DNA from: Colwellia sp.
Lineage (GTDB): Bacteria; Pseudomonadota; Gammaproteobacteria; Enterobacterales; Alteromonadaceae
Length of the DNA: 64,000 nucleotides
Direction of reading: 5' to 3'
Assembly (NCBI GenBank): GCA_013215465.1
Contig: JABSOW010000004.1
Location: 186,001 to 250,000, forward strand
The position numbers and the translations under genes are program-made. Numbering within the stretch: position 1 is the first letter of the stretch; every line of letters starts with the position of its first letter. Below are positions 59,122-64,000 of the stretch, in pieces. The notes beneath the pieces were generated by a model. That model did not search any database. It saw nothing but the letters and a program-made list of their open reading frames with translations, and was not told the origin of the DNA.

Positions 59122-59854
59122 TTAGCACCTGCACTTCATTATTAAAGGTAATTTTTTCAAAATTCTTTTCAAATTGAAGATGTATTTGTACTAAAGCATT
59201 TCGCCGCAATGATGCAGATGCCACCTGAAAAGGAGCATTGTTGGTAATATTCTGCGCCATCAAAATACCATTACGCGTTAAATTGGTTCCTGCCAAACAA
59301 TAATGTACATTATCACTAATAAAATAGACACGCTGTGACGGTGAATCACTTTCAAAGTGAATTGGTGATACAAAATTTAGTACCCATGGCTCAGTCGATT
59401 TATCTAAGCTAGAAAATCTATGATTTTTATCTGAGACACCCGCTAAATCAGCTATAGCCAAAGGGTAAACAATAACTTTAGTGGCCTGAGCAAAATTATC
59501 ATCATTAAATGGAATTATAGCTAGAGTTGAACGACTAAGCTCAGGTAAAACGGGTAAATCAATATAAGTAGAACTTGCTATAATTGGCGTAAATTGTAAA
59601 CAAGAAAAGCCTGCAAAATTAATATATGTGCTTGGGCTGTTAGGCAGTGCGTGCCTAACCTCTCTATTTAAGCGCTCAACAGAAAAACGTGCCGATGAAA
59701 TAATTTGATCCCTTGCTGTCGCTTCTACATATATTTGCGTACCAAACTTTAAAAAACTACTGACTCCTACCGCAAGAATACCAAGTATAACAATAACGGA
59801 AATTAATTCTATTAAGGTAAAACCCGACGCTTTATTAAACGATAGCCTCTTCAT
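59111..59854 (-). CDS. mshO: MshO-like minor pseudopilin
   Basis: 247 residues. Type IV prepilin leader ends at ASG with the mature FTLIELISVIVILGILAVG helix (about 12-30), cleaved by the prepilin peptidase. The rest is a large pseudopilin domain (PilW-like). It overlaps mshD by one base (TAATG style) and mshP by 11. Confidence 0.88.
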   Translation of the reverse strand: MKRLSFNKASGFTLIELISVIVILGILAVGVSSFLKFGTQIYVEATARDQIISSARFSVERLNREVRHALPNSPSTYINFAGFSCLQFTPIIASSTYIDLPVLPELSRSTLAIIPFNDDNFAQATKVIVYPLAIADLAGVSDKNHRFSSLDKSTEPWVLNFVSPIHFESDSPSQRVYFISDNVHYCLAGTNLTRNGILMAQNITNNAPFQVASASLRRNALVQIHLQFEKNFEKITFNNEVQVLNVP

Positions 59855-60435
59855 TAGAAGTTCGCTCGATAAGTTGAGAAAACAATATCAAAATCGGTTG
59901 GCGTGGTGATTATAATAGTAATGAGTTTAGCCGTTGAATTATCACTGTTAGTTAAGCAATCGCCATCATAATCACTATCATTACACACGGTAACTTTTAT
60001 AGCGTAACCGGTGTATAAATTTAGCACTTGTCCTTGTGAATTTTTAATATTTCCATCGCTATAAGTCAAACCATGGTAATCATCAACATCATTAAATAAA
60101 TCACGACTATCCTCGTTATTGTCAGGACGACTATCCACTCCATCCTCTGGTCCCATTCCGATAGAACACTCTACAGTATTTTCTCCACAGCGAATACGAC
60201 CACCAGCCATATCCGAGTTTTGATCAAAGGCTTTATTTTGAATTTCATTCAGCATTGATTGTCCTAATTCTGCAGCCCTGATTTGATGTAACTGTTCCGC
60301 ACTTTGCTCAGCAATAGGATAAATAAGTGTTGTAAGAATAGAAAAAGAAACCGCTAATACGACAATACCAACAATGGTCTCTATTAAGGTAAAGCCTTTA
60401 TTCTTCATTAAATTAAAGACAAAATTAGAGTGCAT
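59854..60435 (-). CDS. mshD: MshD-like minor pseudopilin
   Basis: 193 residues from the track start, which has an AGAGGG site upstream and overlaps the mshC stop. An ATG at 60408 would begin directly with MKNKGFTLIE. The prepilin site is KG-FTLIETIVGIVVLAVSF. The PilV-type body has HQIRAAELGQSMLNEIQNKAF. A DxDxDG-like stretch, DSDYDGDC, may bind calcium. Confidence 0.87.
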   Translation of the reverse strand: MHSNFVFNLMKNKGFTLIETIVGIVVLAVSFSILTTLIYPIAEQSAEQLHQIRAAELGQSMLNEIQNKAFDQNSDMAGGRIRCGENTVECSIGMGPEDGVDSRPDNNEDSRDLFNDVDDYHGLTYSDGNIKNSQGQVLNLYTGYAIKVTVCNDSDYDGDCLTNSDNSTAKLITIIITTPTDFDIVFSTYRANF

Positions 60436-60934
60436 AAATATAGCCCTCTGAATTGATCAAAACACCCAATGCATCACTGCCGGTAATCGTCAATGTTATT
60501 TTACAAGGGTTAATAGCAATACAACCAACAGGTCGCCCCATGGAAGAAAAGCGAAATGAGGATAAGTTTTCGCTTATAGAAAAACTAATATCATTATCGC
60601 TGACAATACGTACGGTGGTGGTATCACCAGCGAGAACACTATCACATGTATTCGTATTTATTTCAGTAGCTAATAAGCCAATATCAGATGCATTAACACG
60701 AATAACTTGGCAGGTAACGTCGTTGCTTTGTTGCATAGCACGTAATTGAATATACCTGAGTTTAGTAATGAGCTCATCACGGTAAACATGTTCTTCAAAA
60801 CCTTTCGACGTTAAAAGTCGTGGCACAATAGTTGCTGCCATAATTCCTATCATAATGATAGTGACCACCAACTCTATCAGAGTAAAGCCATACTCACTAT
60901 TACGCTTGAAATCATTCAATCTTTCCATTTTCAC
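60425..60934 (-). CDS. mshC: MshC-like minor pseudopilin
   Basis: 169 residues. A 16-residue leader ending in YG is cut before FTLIELVVTIIMIGIMAATIVPRLL. The body is GspH-like, with FRFSSMGRPVGC and two Cys pairs. It overlaps mshA/B by one base and mshD by 11. Confidence 0.88.
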   Translation of the reverse strand: MKMERLNDFKRNSEYGFTLIELVVTIIMIGIMAATIVPRLLTSKGFEEHVYRDELITKLRYIQLRAMQQSNDVTCQVIRVNASDIGLLATEINTNTCDSVLAGDTTTVRIVSDNDISFSISENLSSFRFSSMGRPVGCIAINPCKITLTITGSDALGVLINSEGYIYAL

Positions 60935-61428
60935 TAAATACAGTCATTAACTTGAAAAGTAGGTTTTTGGTTAACACTAGTAGAATTAATGTAATACACA
61001 ATACAATCCTCACTAGTAGAAGTCGGAATGCTATCCTCTTTAAAATAGATAACAAAAGTAGAAAAGCTAGTTCCTAATGCTTTATACTCATATTGGCTAT
61101 CAATATCCACCAAACGCTTAAACTCATCAGGAATTCCAACAGGATACCCATATACGATTAGTAGCTCCCCATCATTATTTAAACCTTTACCATCGCCAAT
61201 ATTAATAGAGTTAGTTTCAGAAAACTGTTTATTCTGATTACCCTTCACAAGAGATTTACCATGTACTAAAGCTGCTGCCCCTTGTAAAGAAGCCTTTATC
61301 GCATGTAATGTCGCAGTTTTCGCATCAGCTTGCAAATTAATAAATTTAGGTACCGTTGTTACCGCTAAGATACCTAAAATAACAATAACCACCACTAATT
61401 CAATTAAGGTAAATCCTTTACTATTCAT
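60934..61428 (-). CDS. MSHA-type pilin (MshA or MshB)
   Basis: 164 residues. A short leader MNSKG is followed by FTLIELVVVIVILGILAVTTVPKFINLQADA, the diagnostic MSHA pilin N-terminus. The C-terminal DCIVYY...VNDC probably forms the disulfide loop. It is the first gene of the local msh unit and has GAGAA before its ATG. Which of mshA or mshB it is cannot be decided because only one such gene is present before mshC. Confidence 0.9.
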   Translation of the reverse strand: MNSKGFTLIELVVVIVILGILAVTTVPKFINLQADAKTATLHAIKASLQGAAALVHGKSLVKGNQNKQFSETNSINIGDGKGLNNDGELLIVYGYPVGIPDEFKRLVDIDSQYEYKALGTSFSTFVIYFKEDSIPTSTSEDCIVYYINSTSVNQKPTFQVNDCI

Positions 61429-61576
61429 TGTACATTCTCTAATGCTAATACTTTAATTATTCTAGATAAAATACGTTATATCTCTGTTATGATACCTTAC
61501 AATATTTCATCAACAAAGGGTAAGTTATTGTTTATTTAACACTCATAAACAAATAAATTTACTTATCACTAAACCT

Positions 61577-63264
61577 ATGTGGTCAGTTTATTCATATTTC
61601 AAATTTTTTCTTGTTAGCTATTTTTTAGTCGGCATGCATATTATTTTAGATACACCCGGTGGCACTGGCTTGTATCTATCCTTTAATACTATCGCTTGGT
61701 TATTTATTGTCACACTCGTTGCTTTAGGCCTATGGCAAATAACCCTAAATAAACGAATTTACTATAGCAAAATGCTTATATGACTATTGCTCGGCTATCT
61801 TTGCTTATTAACGCCAGTTTTTTACTCCTTTGAATTTACTGATCACGCTATTCCGCGCCTTTTAGCACTAATCGGCGGTTTGCTGTTGTTGTTTTGTTTA
61901 TATCAATTTCCAGTTAAGGAATCTGATAAATACCAGCTGCTGATAGTTATTTTAATTGCTGTTTCCTTAGAATCTTCGTTAGGACTGCTACAATACTTTT
62001 TCTTTGCCGAAGGTTTTTGGGGTGGTTATAAAGTAGGTGTTAGCAGACCACATGGCGTATTTTTACAACCTAATGTCATGGCCAGTTTTATGGCGACAGG
62101 GCTGGCTATTGCTCTTTTTATCTCAACTCGCTTTACCTTAGTTAAATCTCGTGTTGCTACTCCGCTAAAAGGGCTTATATATTTCACTTTATTTTCCACT
62201 AGCTTTTTATTAGTGATATTGCAATCAAGAACAGGGCATTTAAGTGCCTTATTAGTTTTAGCGCTTATATTCCCTTATTTATATAAAAAAAACAGCAAAC
62301 AATTAGCCCGCAACATTGCCATTATCACTCTCGCTGTTGTTATCGCCTTGATGAGTTTTGACGGTTCAGATGTTGCCAAACGGGGTGGTGATAATTATCA
62401 ATCCATTGGTTCTCGAAGTATTATCTTTGAAGTGAGCCTTGATATATTTAAAACTAAACCCTTGCTTGGTTATGGCTATGGCGGTTTTGAACGGAGTTTT
62501 ATTGATCATTTTAATCAATATACGATAGCACACCCCGAAGCGGGCAATACCATACAACGTTTATCTCACCCTCATAATGAATTGCTATTTTGGGTAATTG
62601 AAGGGGGAATAATAGCCTTGTTGGCTTTTATCTTATTCACCACCGCTTACATTACCACTTGGCTTAGCATTAGTAGAGGTAAAGCTTTCGCGTTATTTGC
62701 TTTACTATTGCCGATTTTACTACACAGTCACTGGAATTTCCGTTTTACAGCTCAGTAAGCCACTTGGTCATTTTTCTGTTAATACTTTGGTTAACGGATA
62801 CTGAAAATTCAAAAAACAGTTTATTTATCAACTGCACAAAAACGTTCTTAATCCGCTTTATTGCGCTATTAATTCCAACGATATTTATCCTTTTTTTAGC
62901 AACAAGCTTACACACCGCTAACATTTTAGTTGAGCATAAAAAAAACGGCTATCAATCAATAGAAAAACTGAATGATATAATCAACCCTATTGCTTGGCAA
63001 AATAGATTAGATGCGGCGGTTTATGCTCATATTTTAGTTTCAGGATTATTAGAAAAGAACAGTGAAAAATTAGAGTTGTATGTAGCTTGGGCTCAACAAA
63101 GAATAAAATACCTACCCAGAGATAGTATATATGCAAACCTACTTTTAGCACTTAAGATCTTAAACAAAGACACTGAGCATCAACAATTACTTAGAGAAGC
63201 CAAGCAAACTTACCCTCAAAGAGAAAACTGGCAAAGTAATGTTTATCACCAAAAAGATAAATAA
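61577..63264 (+). pseudogene. Disrupted PglL/Wzy-type O-oligosaccharyltransferase gene
   Basis: Three ORFs make one polytopic protein of about 560 residues. Pieces one (61577-61783) and two (from 61784) share a frame and are split only by a TGA at 61781-61783. Piece two contains the Wzy_C-type motifs FLQPNVMASFMATGL, QSRTGHLSAL and LSHPHNELLFWVIEGG. It ends after HSHWNF because of a frameshift in AATTTCCG; adding one T restores HSHWNFPFYSS and joins the third ORF (to 63264), the C-terminal Wzy_C_2-like domain. PglL enzymes transfer glycan to pilins in the periplasm, which fits the adjacent msh genes. Confidence 0.8.
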
Positions 63265-63318
63265 TCCTCTTGGTGATGTTTAGGCATAAAGCTAACGTAA
63301 GCTAAACTTTGTTATCCA

Positions 63319-64000
63319 TTAAACCCAGTATTTAAAATCACTGTCATCAAGTAAAGATAGTGAATCCCCTACTATATCAGCTGAATTTAGCGCCGCGACC
63401 AACTCAAACCCCTGTTGGCGTTGCACTTTAGATAAGGCTTTATAAGGTAGACGAAAGTTAGGTAATACTGCACCTGTCATCATCAGCGCAGTATTAATAC
63501 CAATAGGGTTTGGCTCACAAAACAACCATTGCATTAAACCTTGCAAGCTACTGTTAAGCTCTGTGTTTTTATTATCCATTAATTGGCGCATTAAACTTGG
63601 TACAATATTTGAGGTAACAGAAATAACGCCGTTAGAGCCATGTATATGACGCCCATCATGACTTTCATCATCATTACCCGACCAACAAGCAATACCTTGT
63701 TTTGTATAATGTGCGATACGCTCGTTACCAGCACATTCTTTTACACCAATAAAGTTTTTATGCTTAGATAGTGGTTCAATAATATCAGGGGTAATATCTT
63801 GACCAGTTCTTCCCGGAACATTATAAATAAAGGCAGGGCCAATATCTAATGTACGCGTTAAATGTTCAATAACCCCTGCTGTTGACGTTTTGCCATAGTA
63901 AGGGTTAATTTGTAAAGTAGCATCCATTCCCGCAGCAAAGCCATTTTCCGTTGCTTTTATCGCCTCACTAGTATTATTGCTACCGGTATTACCAATAATT
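63319..64000 (-). CDS. 4-hydroxy-tetrahydrodipicolinate synthase (DapA) homologue, 5' part outside window
   Basis: The minus-strand frame is open to the window edge; upstream of the track's Met it reads IIGNTGSNNTSEAIKATENGFAAGMDATLQINPYYGKTS. The Tyr of NPYY, YNVPGRTG and the Schiff-base Lys in FIGVKECAG are present, so it is DapA-like. DapA condenses pyruvate with aspartate semialdehyde in lysine and diaminopimelate synthesis. The context (next to a pilin glycosyltransferase gene, not bamC) allows a paralogue with another aldolase role; at least 227 residues are visible. Confidence 0.88.
   Translation of the reverse strand, partial: IIGNTGSNNTSEAIKATENGFAAGMDATLQINPYYGKTSTAGVIEHLTRTLDIGPAFIYNVPGRTGQDITPDIIEPLSKHKNFIGVKECAGNERIAHYTKQGIACWSGNDDESHDGRHIHGSNGVISVTSNIVPSLMRQLMDNKNTELNSSLQGLMQWLFCEPNPIGINTALMMTGAVLPNFRLPYKALSKVQRQQGFELVAALNSADIVGDSLSLLDDSDFKYWV

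Overview
The window is AT-rich chromosomal DNA of a marine gammaproteobacterium, most likely from the Alteromonadales and close to Colwellia. This rests on gene order and protein style, not on a database search. The supporting blocks are mla-ibaG-murA divergent from yrbG-kdsDC-lptCAB-rpoN-hpf-ptsN-rapZ-ptsO, the msh pseudopilin genes joined to mreBCD-maf-rng-yhdP-nit-tldD, and short dispersed intergenic repeats built on ACGAGT/AACAAGT-like words.

Layout. 0.2-6.2 kb: a DUF2726 protein, mtnN, a CobD/CbiB-like membrane protein, a periplasmic rhodanese, a TRIC-type channel, a decayed plsC-like gene, an RraB-like RNase E regulator and two envelope proteins. 6.3-14.5 kb: a complete nitrous oxide reductase cluster, nosR-nosZ-nosD-nosF-nosY-nosL, on the minus strand. 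It has two FNR/DNR-type boxes, one before nosR and one before nosD. 15-19.4 kb: tyrS, divergent from an M23 endopeptidase (mepM type) and anmK, then a 63-residue orphan gene. 19.6-23.6 kb: putA. 24-29 kb: murA, ibaG and mlaB-F (retrograde phospholipid transport). 29.3-37.6 kb: Kdo synthesis and LPS export genes, sigma-54 and the nitrogen PTS. 37.6-43.7 kb: mgtE, pmbA, darP, tldD and a nitrilase-family amidase. 43.7-52.6 kb: yhdP, rng, maf, mreD, mreC and mreB. 52.9-61.4 kb: mshQ, a broken PEP-CTERM gene, and mshP, mshO, mshD, mshC and an MshA/MshB-type pilin. 61.6-63.3 kb: a disrupted PglL/Wzy-type O-oligosaccharyltransferase gene. 63.3-64 kb: the 3' part of a dapA homologue that runs off the window.

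How the genes work together. Many encode envelope construction: peptidoglycan (murA, mepM, anmK, mreBCD), LPS (kdsD, kdsC, lptCAB) and outer-membrane lipid homeostasis (mla, yhdP). The nos cluster gives the last step of denitrification, N2O to N2, and the sequence suggests oxygen- or NO-responsive control. The msh genes encode the pilin end of a type IV pilus, without its secretion machinery in this window.

Most unusual points. (1) Divergent partial copies of the 3' ends of nosZ and ibaG lie just downstream of the intact genes, in the same orientation; they look like scars of allele replacement. (2) A PEP-CTERM protein gene inside the msh operon is out of frame at an ACTTT pentanucleotide repeat and at a T run, which suggests phase variation or recent decay. 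(3) A pglL-like gene is broken by one in-frame stop and one frameshift. (4) Two related MITE-like elements are present, one with an arm overlapping the mreB stop codon. (5) A REP-like nested palindrome precedes the TRIC gene. No tRNA, rRNA, CRISPR array, prophage or transposase gene was recognised.
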